Origin: Rhodothermaceae bacterium
GTDB lineage: Bacteria > Bacteroidota > Rhodothermia > Rhodothermales > Bin80
Length of the DNA stretch: 64,000 nucleotides
Direction of reading: 5' to 3'
Assembly: GCA_009838195.1 (NCBI GenBank)
Contig: VXSC01000027.1
Span: forward strand, 1 to 64,000
Positions 54,155 through 61,905 of the stretch are shown here, piece by piece. Under the pieces are notes generated by a model that had not been told where the DNA came from, made no database searches, and worked only from the letters and a program-made list of their open reading frames with translations. Numbering within the stretch: position 1 is the stretch's first letter; each line of letters begins with the position of its first letter. The translations under genes were made by a program, and so were the position numbers.

Positions 54155-54473
54155 AAAGACCAAAACATTTAACAAACAACTCAAGAAACTACACAAACAC
54201 CAAGGGTTGAAGAGCGGGGTTGAGGAGAGATTAGACGCTTTAAATGCTAACGAAACACCAGATGGGGACCAATTCCCAAAATTACATGGATTCCCCGTAT
54301 TCAAAGCAAGATGTGGTACGGGAAATATGGGACGAAGAAAAGGTGCGCGGATTGTATACTACAAGGATGACGCACGTTTTGTAGCCTTGTGCATTTATCT
54401 TAAGAGTGACAAAGACAACGTCTCCCCCAAGGAAATATTGAAGATTCTTAAGGAAAACAACCTTTTGGATTAG
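54135..54473 (+). CDS. RelE/ParE-superfamily toxin-like protein
   Basis: A small basic protein of 112 residues. Pattern: helices with lysines at the start (TFNKQLKKLHKH), then strands KLHGFPVFKARCG, GARIVYYKDDARFVALCIYLKSDK, and a C-terminal helix with SPKEILKILKE. This order matches RelE-like ribosome-dependent or ParE-like toxins. The usual C-terminal catalytic residues are not certain. It is overlapped by the upstream 150-residue gene. Ends directly at an AbiEii-like remnant on the other strand. Confidence 0.65.
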   Translation: MYQRIIEKTKTFNKQLKKLHKHQGLKSGVEERLDALNANETPDGDQFPKLHGFPVFKARCGTGNMGRRKGARIVYYKDDARFVALCIYLKSDKDNVSPKEILKILKENNLLD

Positions 54474-54616
54474 CAATCCTTTCCGACAACAAAGCCCCGC
54501 GGGCACCTAAACGAATCTACAGGACCAGCCTCGCGGTTTGTCAGGCCCGTGAGCGCCAATGATGCTTCCTTCCTAACATTCGGCAGCACATCCATCAGCA
54601 GTTGAACCTGGGCAGA
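54470..54616 (-). pseudogene. Remnant of AbiEii-type nucleotidyltransferase toxin
   Basis: Reading from 54616 on the minus strand gives SAQVQLLMDVLPNVRKEASLALTG, which resembles the start of AbiEii toxins (conserved RVLP...ALKGGTA nucleotidyltransferase entry, from memory). The likeness ends after about 25 residues and the frame stops at 54470-54472, so the enzyme core is missing. It lies just after the AbiEi-like gene, the expected AbiE gene order. The RelE-like gene's end overlaps the last codon. This is a homology judgement by eye. Confidence 0.45.
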
Positions 54617-54620
54617 TTAC

Positions 54621-55070
54621 TTAGAAGATGGATTCATCCTCGTAGGAAGTATCCAGTAGGAAATTGGGGAGGGAGATGTGATAGGTGGGATGGAATGCCC
54701 CACCTCCAACAAGCGCACGCGGCCCACTTCCGAAGTCAATCTGTTTAGGTTCCAAGAATTCTAACCAGTCGTGTTTGTGGCGGTCGGCGAAAACGAAAAA
54801 CAGTCGCCGGACCTTAACACTGCGGCAGGCCAGCAAGAGTCTCATGAGCAGTTGTGGACGCAGCCTTATCAAGTGTTCGAAGATCAGGTCGACATATTCG
54901 AAATCTGAATTTCCACGCAATTCGGCAACCAATTCAAGGATTGCACGCTCTGGGCAGGATACTTTTATGGGCCAGTTCCAAATCCCAACGGTCCAGTTGA
55001 TTTCTTTGTATGGCGTGGTACTATCAACAATTCCCACTGGATCGCCGCCGAATAGCGTTGACCTATGCAA
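54621..55070 (-). pseudogene. Truncated AbiEi-like antitoxin (C-terminal domain)
   Basis: About 149 residues. SCPERAILELVAEL, FEYVDLIFEHLIRLRPQLLMRLLLACRSVKVRRLFFVFADRHKHDWLEFLEP and KQIDFGSGPRALVGGGAFHPTYHISLP match the C-terminal domain of AbiEi family antitoxins (AbiEi_3). A normal AbiEi has an N-terminal winged-helix domain that is absent; the frame upstream hits a TAA near 55105. The frame opens with TTG at 55070 but can be extended back to about 55103. Probably a decayed antitoxin. Confidence 0.68.
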
Positions 55071-55427
55071 AATGATATGATCTGCTTGGGATGCAAGGAC
55101 AATTTAAATGAGTCGACCGCGGTCCAAATCTGTATTTCGCAATGGTCTTGGGCATCTTAATTGTCTGAATGAGGCCGTGTCGTGTCTTATGCTATCGTTG
55201 AAGATTCAATCTTGATCCACAATTTATTTTGGCTGGATCCATTCGGTGGTTTTCGGCTTATTGGCTCTATCCATGACATTCTTGGCAAAACGTAATAATG
55301 TACCCGCCCTGTTTCAAATATGACTACCCGAATTAACCATTCGGCGCGCATCGAGTAGAAGGACGTTCTATTGTGCAGAAGCAATAGTGTATCGAATGAA
55401 AATCACAACCAAATCGTTTGGGGTTTT
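55071..55427. other. Intergenic stretch where the AbiEi N-terminus is missing
   Basis: About 360 bp between the truncated AbiEi and bcp. I looked for the missing AbiEi winged-helix domain on the minus strand and saw no convincing match. No repeat or RNA gene stands out. The bcp promoter must lie in the right part. Confidence 0.35.
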
Positions 55428-55910
55428 ATGTTACAAGTAGGAGATCAGGCGCCAGGCTTTACAGGACGATCAGGAGATGGGGAAGAGCTTCAGCTCAGTG
55501 ATTTTTCCGGTCACAGGGTCGCCTTATACTTTTATCCCAAGGACGACACCCCCGGATGCACAATGGAAGCGTGTAGTATTCGGGATCATTGGGAGGCAAT
55601 TCAGGAGGCAGGCATCGTGGTTATTGGGGTTTCTGGTGACAGCGTAAAGTCCCATCAGAAGTTTGCTGCGTTGTACAATCTGCCATTTCCTCTTGTGGCA
55701 GATACGGAAAAAGAGATCATGACTACCTATGGGGTTTGGGGAGAAAAGAAGATGTATGGAAAAACCTTTTTAGGTGTGAAGCGCACGACCTTCCTGATTG
55801 ACGAGTCCGGTAAGATTGTTAAAATCTTCAAGCGCCCGAAAAACAGAATTCACGGCAAGGAAATCCTCGACGGGTTCGCACAATTGCAATCGCCGGGAAC
55901 TCATCAATAG
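55428..55910 (+). CDS. bcp: Thioredoxin-dependent thiol peroxidase (PrxQ/Bcp)
   Basis: A 160-residue peroxiredoxin reducing peroxides. The active site is FYPKDDTPGCTMEACSIRD, with the peroxidatic Cys of TPGCT and a second Cys five residues on, as in the PrxQ type. It begins with MLQVGDQAPGF at the ATG at 55428; the open frame extends 57 nt upstream. It is followed by gatB. Confidence 0.93.
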   Translation: MLQVGDQAPGFTGRSGDGEELQLSDFSGHRVALYFYPKDDTPGCTMEACSIRDHWEAIQEAGIVVIGVSGDSVKSHQKFAALYNLPFPLVADTEKEIMTTYGVWGEKKMYGKTFLGVKRTTFLIDESGKIVKIFKRPKNRIHGKEILDGFAQLQSPGTHQ

Positions 55911-55950
55911 ATCATCCCCAATAAATCGCATGGATGGGGTAAACACCATC

Positions 55951-57411
55951 ATGGTGTACGAGTCTGTCATCGGTCTTGAGGTTCACTGCCAGTTGCTGAC
56001 CGCATCCAAGGCGTTCAGTCCTGATTCTGCCGAGTTCGGAGCTGCTCCGAATCAACATGTTGATCCTGTGAGCCTCGGCCTGCCGGGGACCCTGCCGGTT
56101 CTCAATGCCAAGGTAATTGCACATGCAGTACGACTGGGTCTGGCCATGAACTGTGAGATTTCCGAGCGAAGTATCCTGGCACGAAAACACTACTTCTATC
56201 CGGATCTTCCCAAAGGCTATCAGATATCGCAATTTGAACAACCGATCTGCGCGGCAGGGCACCTTGACATTGAAGCGGGCCGCCGAATTGGGATTACGCG
56301 GATCCATATTGAAGAAGATGCAGGCAAGTCCCTGCATGATCAGGATCCGGTCCATACGCTTCTTGATTATAATCGCTGCGGGGTACCACTTTTGGAAATC
56401 GTTTCTGAACCTGATTTGCGATCAGGTGCCGAGGCAAACAGGTACATGCAGAAAATTCGTCAGTTGGTTCGATATCTTGAAATCAGCGACGGAAATATGG
56501 AAGAAGGTTCACTGCGCTGTGATGCGAATGTGTCTGTTCGTCCAAAGGGAACCCAGACACTCGGCACGAAGACGGAGATCAAGAACATGAACTCGTTTCG
56601 CCATGTGGAGCGGGCCATTGACTACGAAGTTCAGCGGCAGGTTGCCCTCTTGAGACGTGGAGAGAGCGTGACACACGAAACCCGCCTGTGGGACGATACA
56701 TCCGCAGAGACCTTCCCCATGCGGTCAAAGGAAGAGGCACACGACTATCGCTATTTTCCGGATCCAGATTTGCCTCCTGTTCTGGTAACAGAAGCTGCCA
56801 AGGCAGCTATTGAAGAGGAGATGCCACGGCTTCCTGATGAGCGCTATCACGACTATGTTCATACATTGCAGTTACCTGAATATGATGCGCAGGTTCTGAC
56901 CGACGAGCGGCCGGTTGCTGATTATTTTGAGCAGGCCCTGGAAGTGCTCCAATCCTCGGAATCTGATTATTCACTTCCTGATCGGGCAAAGGCACTGTCG
57001 AATTTTATTATGGGGGATGTGCTCAGAACCTGCAAGGAAAAAGAGGTTCGTATGGCGGATTTCCCGATTCAGCCCGAACGCTTGGCAAGATTGGCCCATT
57101 TGCGGATGGACGCTACGATTGGTTCTAGCGCTGCACAGTCGCTGTTTGAGGCCATGATCACAGATGATCGCCCCCCGGAAGTGATTGCCAGAGAACGGAA
57201 CCTGATTCAGGTTTCTGATCGCAGTGTTTTGCATCCTGTTGTGGATCTGGTCCTGAAGGAAAACCCCAAACAGGTCGCATTGTATTTGCGAGGTAAGGAA
57301 TCGATTATCGGGTTCTTTATCGGGCAGGTCATGCGTCGATTTGATGGAGCGCCGGATCCGAAGCTTGTTCATACCTTAGTGAAAGAAGAGTTAACCCGCC
57401 GCAGATCATGA
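55951..57411 (+). CDS. gatB: Aspartyl/glutamyl-tRNA amidotransferase subunit B
   Basis: GatB activates misacylated Glu-tRNA(Gln) or Asp-tRNA(Asn) for amidation. Landmarks are YESVIGLEVHCQL, DLPKGYQISQFEQP, LLEIVSEPDLRS, the EEGSLRCDANVSVRP region and KNMNSFRHVERAIDYE. The C-terminal GatB_Yqey domain ends at residue 486. An ATG seven codons upstream (55930) is an alternative start. The stop overlaps the next gene by 4 nt. gatA and gatC are not here. Confidence 0.95.
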   Translation: MVYESVIGLEVHCQLLTASKAFSPDSAEFGAAPNQHVDPVSLGLPGTLPVLNAKVIAHAVRLGLAMNCEISERSILARKHYFYPDLPKGYQISQFEQPICAAGHLDIEAGRRIGITRIHIEEDAGKSLHDQDPVHTLLDYNRCGVPLLEIVSEPDLRSGAEANRYMQKIRQLVRYLEISDGNMEEGSLRCDANVSVRPKGTQTLGTKTEIKNMNSFRHVERAIDYEVQRQVALLRRGESVTHETRLWDDTSAETFPMRSKEEAHDYRYFPDPDLPPVLVTEAAKAAIEEEMPRLPDERYHDYVHTLQLPEYDAQVLTDERPVADYFEQALEVLQSSESDYSLPDRAKALSNFIMGDVLRTCKEKEVRMADFPIQPERLARLAHLRMDATIGSSAAQSLFEAMITDDRPPEVIARERNLIQVSDRSVLHPVVDLVLKENPKQVALYLRGKESIIGFFIGQVMRRFDGAPDPKLVHTLVKEELTRRRS

Positions 57412-58781
57412 AACGATCATTTATTCGAGCAAAGCAGGCAATATTGTACTCTATACTCATTACGGTACCTGGGCTGGCATGCGCCCAGGCCGAGCAGAGC
57501 CCGCAGCAGGTGCAGGTGCAGAGCTCGTTTGAGGGCATGCTGAGTATTCGCGCGGAGGTTGATCCGTCTACGGATTATCGTGGGTTCGAGGTTCTTGTGG
57601 CAGGAGACAATGCAGGTGAACCGGACACGCTTGGCTATGCGATCACCGACAGCACTGGTTCCTTCTCCATGCAGGTGAGTGCTCCGCGGCGTGGAGTGTA
57701 CCGGTTGATCATCAGTCGGTTGGGGCAAATCCAGGCATCCGGTCAAATGGCAATTGCAGAAGGAGACTCCGCTTCACTGGTGGCGGCGTTCCCTTTACAT
57801 GGAAGGAACTTACGTATCCGGTCTGCCGAGAATGCATCTCTGCAAGCGTATCAAAATATCCGTACACAGCACGAACAGGCGTTGGTTGAGCTTGTACAGT
57901 CGGAGGTATACGATGAGGAAGAGGTGCGTACCCGCGTTTCACAAACAACGATGATTCTATGGAATCTACAGCAGACATTCCCAAACTCTATGGGAGCTGA
58001 ACTTGCAGTTGCGGAGTCAATCTTGATGGGGACCGGCTGGGATGATTCTGTTGCAGTTGCCCGGATGCAGCAGCTGCCCCCTTCAAATAGGCGCTACGGC
58101 GATGCGGCTCGGGCGGCCAGGAAGGCAAAGGCTCGCCTGGGTGGTCAGTTGGCTGCATTGGCACTGCTGGATGATCTGATGGAACGGGCGGTAACCGATC
58201 TCCAACGAGCGGAGATTGCATCCGAGCGCGTACTTGCCCATATAGACAGTATGGAGTTTGATGCTGCACTTTCAGTGACCGAAACCATGCAGGACGACTT
58301 TGAAGGTACACAGTGGGCCATATGGGCAGAACGGGCCGCGTACGAAGTGCAGAATCTGCTTCCCGGAATGAAAGCCCCCGCATTTGCGGTTCGAGAGGCC
58401 AACGGAGACTCCTTAAGGTTACAGGATTTGAGAGGCAGGCATGTAGTTCTGGAGTTCTATCGTCCGGAAGATGATTTGTATCAGCGGGAGTTACCTGGCC
58501 GTAATGATATGATTGTGGTTTTAGGGGCCGATCAGGTCGAGGTGGTCTCCATCTCCATGCAACCTGATACGCTGGTGAATGAAGCGTTTTTTGAAGAACG
58601 GGATGTCCCTGGACGGCATGTATATGGGGGACAGGAGGTTGCACAGAAGTACAATATCAATGTTCTTCCAACACGCTATCTCATTGACCCAGAAGGGAAC
58701 CTTGTAAATAAGTATGTTGGAGGCACCATGGCAGCACTCCATGAATATTTGATGGGAATTTTAGAACAACAGGAACAGTAA
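57408..58781 (+). CDS. Exported TlpA/thioredoxin-fold protein without CxxC
   Basis: A 457-residue exported protein (signal peptide ending near GLACAQ). The N-terminal part (about 38-130) is a beta-rich DUF4369-like domain, then a helical region, then a thioredoxin/TlpA fold (about 319-455) with MKAPAFAVREANGDSLRLQDLRGRHVVLEFYR. Where CxxC should follow, it reads PEDDLYQ, and no Cys is present in the domain. The cis-Pro loop VLPTRYLID remains. It cannot act as a disulphide reductase in the usual way. Its start overlaps gatB and tpiA follows 5 nt later. Confidence 0.78.
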   Translation: MKRSFIRAKQAILYSILITVPGLACAQAEQSPQQVQVQSSFEGMLSIRAEVDPSTDYRGFEVLVAGDNAGEPDTLGYAITDSTGSFSMQVSAPRRGVYRLIISRLGQIQASGQMAIAEGDSASLVAAFPLHGRNLRIRSAENASLQAYQNIRTQHEQALVELVQSEVYDEEEVRTRVSQTTMILWNLQQTFPNSMGAELAVAESILMGTGWDDSVAVARMQQLPPSNRRYGDAARAARKAKARLGGQLAALALLDDLMERAVTDLQRAEIASERVLAHIDSMEFDAALSVTETMQDDFEGTQWAIWAERAAYEVQNLLPGMKAPAFAVREANGDSLRLQDLRGRHVVLEFYRPEDDLYQRELPGRNDMIVVLGADQVEVVSISMQPDTLVNEAFFEERDVPGRHVYGGQEVAQKYNINVLPTRYLIDPEGNLVNKYVGGTMAALHEYLMGILEQQEQ

Positions 58782-58786
58782 TCCAG

Positions 58787-59548
58787 ATGCTTATCGCAGG
58801 AAATTGGAAAATGAATACAGATGCCGGCTCTGCAGTAGAGTTGGCGCAGGGGGTCGTTCAGGAAAGCAAAAGTGCAGGAGCGGTCAGAATTGCCGTATGT
58901 CCCCCCAGCCCTTGTTTGAGTGGTGTCGGCGCGGCACTGGATGGCAGTCGGGTACGCCTAGGAGCACAAAACATGTATTGGGCTGATCAGGGAGCTTACA
59001 CCGGTGAAGTCTCTGCACGGATGCTTCTCTCAGTGGGGTGCCACTACGTGATTCTTGGTCACTCAGAGAGGCGACAGCATTTCGGGGAAACCGATTCCGG
59101 AGTGAGCAGCAAAGTGAAACAAGCCGTCAAGGCTGGCCTGATCCCTATTATTTGTGTGGGAGAACAACTGAATCAGCGGATGGCTGGGAAAGAGGAGCAG
59201 GTTGTGGCCACTCAGGTCAAGCATGCTCTGGAAGGACTGAAGATCCAGTCGGCAAACTCAATCGTGATCGCATATGAGCCGGTCTGGGCAATCGGTACTG
59301 GCGAAACGGCAAGCCCGGAGCAAGCTCAGGACATGCACAGGTTTATCCGAACGCTTGTACGCCAGCAGTTTGGCAAAAACATTGCCGCGGATCTGCTTAT
59401 CCTTTACGGAGGCAGCATGAAACCTTCGAACGCGAAAGAGCTCCTGAGCCAGGAGGATGTAGATGGCGGACTGATCGGCGGAGCGAGCCTCACTCCTGAA
59501 GTTTTTGGGCAGATAATTCACGCTGCACAGCAGGTGCAGGCTGGATGA
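58787..59548 (+). CDS. tpiA: Triosephosphate isomerase
   Basis: Interconverts dihydroxyacetone phosphate and glyceraldehyde-3-phosphate. It has GNWKMN at the start, the catalytic His in ILGHSERR, AYEPVWAIGTG with the catalytic Glu, and a GGS phosphate site in LYGGSMKPSN. The length of 253 residues is normal. An inverted repeat (59586-59604) lies just downstream between the convergent genes. Confidence 0.97.
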   Translation: MLIAGNWKMNTDAGSAVELAQGVVQESKSAGAVRIAVCPPSPCLSGVGAALDGSRVRLGAQNMYWADQGAYTGEVSARMLLSVGCHYVILGHSERRQHFGETDSGVSSKVKQAVKAGLIPIICVGEQLNQRMAGKEEQVVATQVKHALEGLKIQSANSIVIAYEPVWAIGTGETASPEQAQDMHRFIRTLVRQQFGKNIAADLLILYGGSMKPSNAKELLSQEDVDGGLIGGASLTPEVFGQIIHAAQQVQAG

Positions 59549-59585
59549 ATCCTCCGTGGGGGGCAGGGAATTATTTTTAGCACAC

Positions 59586-59604
59586 CGACACGCTGGTGGT
59601 GTCG
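59586..59604 (+). terminator. Weak hairpin between convergent tpiA and the FmdB-like gene
   Basis: CGACAC (59586-59591) and GTGTCG (59599-59604) are complementary with a 7-nt loop. No T-run follows on either strand, so a terminator is possible but weakly supported. Confidence 0.25.
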
Positions 59605-59622
59605 ATTAGGGGACACCAGAGG

Positions 59623-59916
59623 TTATTCCTCACTCTTGGATGGAACGGATTTTTTCTCGTCGGCAAGTTTCCCGTTGGTCGCCCCTTTGGGCTCTTGATC
59701 CTCCGTCTTGGAATCTTTTGGTTTTTCTGCAACGGGCTTCGCTGCGTAATCCGTTTGGTAAAACCCAGTTCCCTTTAAGATAAACCCCGTACCCCCGCTG
59801 ATGACCCGCTTTACGGGCTGACCGGTCGTGGGGCATTCTGTGAACGGTTCGGCGGTAATGGACTGAGACGCTTCAAAGACGGTTCCGTCGGCGCGTTTAT
59901 AGTCGTACGTTGGCAT
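59623..59916 (-). CDS. FmdB-like zinc-ribbon protein with most ligands lost
   Basis: About 97 residues. [20 protein letters not shown] and [23 protein letters not shown] clearly match FmdB small regulatory proteins. FmdB usually has two CxxC pairs that bind zinc; here only one Cys is seen in the ribbon region (ECPTTG). The C-terminal 40 residues are lysine- and glutamate-rich and probably unstructured. The longer frame starts at 59946; the MPTY start is the family-typical one. Confidence 0.78.
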   Translation of the reverse strand: MPTYDYKRADGTVFEASQSITAEPFTECPTTGQPVKRVISGGTGFILKGTGFYQTDYAAKPVAEKPKDSKTEDQEPKGATNGKLADEKKSVPSKSEE

Positions 59917-59955
59917 GCAGAATGCAGTACAGTAAAGACAGCCCACGCTAAAGCA

Positions 59956-61239
59956 TTACTGGGAGGATTGTTCCACTTCGGGGATTGGGACCGGCCAGAA
60001 GAATGCTTCGTAGGCGGCATCGGCAATCGACCCTCGAATTCCCCGGAACCGTTCATACTCATCTCTTGTCGGATAAACACGGTTTGTGAGCAGGATCACC
60101 CAGGCCTCCGAGTCAGGATCAATCCATATCGAAGTGCCTGTGAATCCGGTGTGACCATAACTTCGTGGTCCGAAGTACAGGCCCGCAGAGGATGGCTCGT
60201 CGTTTAGATTTCGGGTATCCCAACCCAGCGCGCGTGTACTCAATGAAGTATCGACGACTGCAGTAAATTGATCAATCGTACTGGCTTGAAGAAATGTTCT
60301 CCCATCATGATAGCCCCGTTGCACCATCATCTGGGCAAATTGTGAGAGGTCAAGCGCCGTAGAAAAAAGCCCGGCATGACCGGCCACCCCTCCGAGGGAC
60401 CATGCGGTTTCGTCATGGACCTCTCCTTGGATAAGGCGATTGCGGAAGTAGTCATCCAGTTCAGTGGGAACGATATTAGGATCTGGCTTTCCTGTGCTAC
60501 GGAAGCCGGTTGACCTCATGCCCAGTGGATCAAAAATATTGCGGGTACACCATTGATCGAAAGGCTCTCCGGTGATTTCTTCAATGACCAGTGCAAGTGA
60601 TATCATACCAAAGTCGCTGTAGCGATATTCTTCTCCTGGTTCGGTGAGAAGCTCAGCGGAGAGGATCTCTCCCAGAACGGCATCACGCGCTGTAATTCCA
60701 TCCTGGTAGAACGGTCTCCATGCGGGCAGTCCACTCGTATGTGTCAGAAGGTGCCGGATTGTAATGGATTGCCGCTCTGGAGTGTTGAACGTGTCCAGGT
60801 AACGGGAAACAGGGGCATCTATATCCAGTTGTCCTCGCTCATAGAGCAGCATGGATGCCGTTGTCGTCGCAACCACTTTGGTGAGGGAAGCCAGATCGAA
60901 GACAGACTCCGGAAGCATACGTCGCCTGGAACGGTAGGTGTACGCACCATAGCCAGTCATTTTGATAATTTCGATGCCTTTTCCTACAGAGAGGACTGCG
61001 CCAGGGAAAGCCTGTGCGTTTATAAATTCAATGATCAGTGAATCCATGCGCATCAGGGCACTTGGATAAACGACGGTCGGTGAATCCAAAGTAGATATCA
61101 ATGGCTGAATAGACGGGATATTGACAGGTCCCGGATTGAGGGGGCCTTCGAGTGCAGTTTCTCTGGCGGATCGGCAAGCTCCCAGTACCAAGAGCCCGCA
61201 AATAAGAAGACGGGGAGTCCAACGAAACGGTTTATTCAT
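59956..61239 (-). CDS. Lipoprotein serine hydrolase (beta-lactamase class C / PBP-like)
   Basis: A 427-residue lipoprotein (signal with LGAC). The serine beta-lactamase fold has SxxK in ASLTKVVATT, the Tyr motif as YSDFGM and the C-terminal triad as GHTGFTGTS. LLTHTSGLPAW is typical of the esterase/PBP4* branch. It likely acts on peptidoglycan peptides or esters in the periplasm rather than giving drug resistance. Divergent from the ferredoxin. Confidence 0.85.
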   Translation of the reverse strand: MNKPFRWTPRLLICGLLVLGACRSARETALEGPLNPGPVNIPSIQPLISTLDSPTVVYPSALMRMDSLIIEFINAQAFPGAVLSVGKGIEIIKMTGYGAYTYRSRRRMLPESVFDLASLTKVVATTTASMLLYERGQLDIDAPVSRYLDTFNTPERQSITIRHLLTHTSGLPAWRPFYQDGITARDAVLGEILSAELLTEPGEEYRYSDFGMISLALVIEEITGEPFDQWCTRNIFDPLGMRSTGFRSTGKPDPNIVPTELDDYFRNRLIQGEVHDETAWSLGGVAGHAGLFSTALDLSQFAQMMVQRGYHDGRTFLQASTIDQFTAVVDTSLSTRALGWDTRNLNDEPSSAGLYFGPRSYGHTGFTGTSIWIDPDSEAWVILLTNRVYPTRDEYERFRGIRGSIADAAYEAFFWPVPIPEVEQSSQ

Positions 61240-61295
61240 GATTTATTAGAGTGATGGCAGTATATTCGGTGCATTCGGTTAAAAACTCAGACAAC

Positions 61296-61667
61296 ATGCC
61301 AAAGATAACAATCCCGGGACACGGGGCAATTGAAGTAGAGCCTGGGCAGCGGCTCGTCAATGCACTGCGGACGCATGGAGTGAATCTTGGACATCGCTGT
61401 GGTGGCTATGCACGTTGTACCACTTGTCGTGTAGAGTTCATTGCGGGAGAGCCTGAGGTCATTTCGCGGGCAGAGCAAGACAAATTAGTAGAGCGCGAAT
61501 TACTCGGTGAGGTTCGACTCTCGTGCCAAATCCTCGTAGAGGAGGATATGACCGTCAAGCCATTAATGATGGTCGAGGAGATGGGATGGTCGGATCCAGG
61601 CCCGCCTCCCGAAGATACCGTCACACCTATACCAGACTGGATTGAGCACTCCCCAGAAGGGGCATAA
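61296..61667 (+). CDS. 2Fe-2S ferredoxin
   Basis: About 123 residues. The plant-type cluster ligands are GHRCGGYARCTTCRVEF and LSCQIL (Cys 35, 41, 44 and 77 counted from MPKITIPG). The longer frame starts at 61251 but the MPKITIPG start is more natural. A C-terminal tail of about 40 residues is rich in acidic residues and Pro. Role in electron transfer; partner unknown. Confidence 0.85.
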   Translation: MPKITIPGHGAIEVEPGQRLVNALRTHGVNLGHRCGGYARCTTCRVEFIAGEPEVISRAEQDKLVERELLGEVRLSCQILVEEDMTVKPLMMVEEMGWSDPGPPPEDTVTPIPDWIEHSPEGA

Positions 61668-61905
61668 ATCGATAGATCGTCTTGGCCAGAGCAGGCTCGG
61701 ATTCTCTGTTTTTGCGCATACCCACAATCGGAGTACAATCGTCCAATCCTCCAGTCCATAGCCCACGCGGGGGCGGAAGAATTGGCTTCGGCTTTCTCGG
61801 GTAATAGTGGGGCTAATACGTTATATTTCAGATCGTGATAGTGCATAAATTCCACCAACAGGCACCGGTTGTGTCGAGTGGTATCACAAAAAAACTGGAT
61901 TAGGA
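61668..61905. other. Upstream region of the Spondin_N-GH5 gene
   Basis: About 240 bp following the ferredoxin. A minus-strand frame crosses it (61406-61990) but antiparallels the ferredoxin and has no protein-like motif. No operator-like symmetry is visible. It probably holds the promoter of the glycosidase gene. Confidence 0.35.

Noticed and set aside
55187-55384. Minus-strand frame as the missing AbiEi N-terminal domain
   Set aside because: No winged-helix pattern, and it does not connect in frame with the AbiEi remnant.
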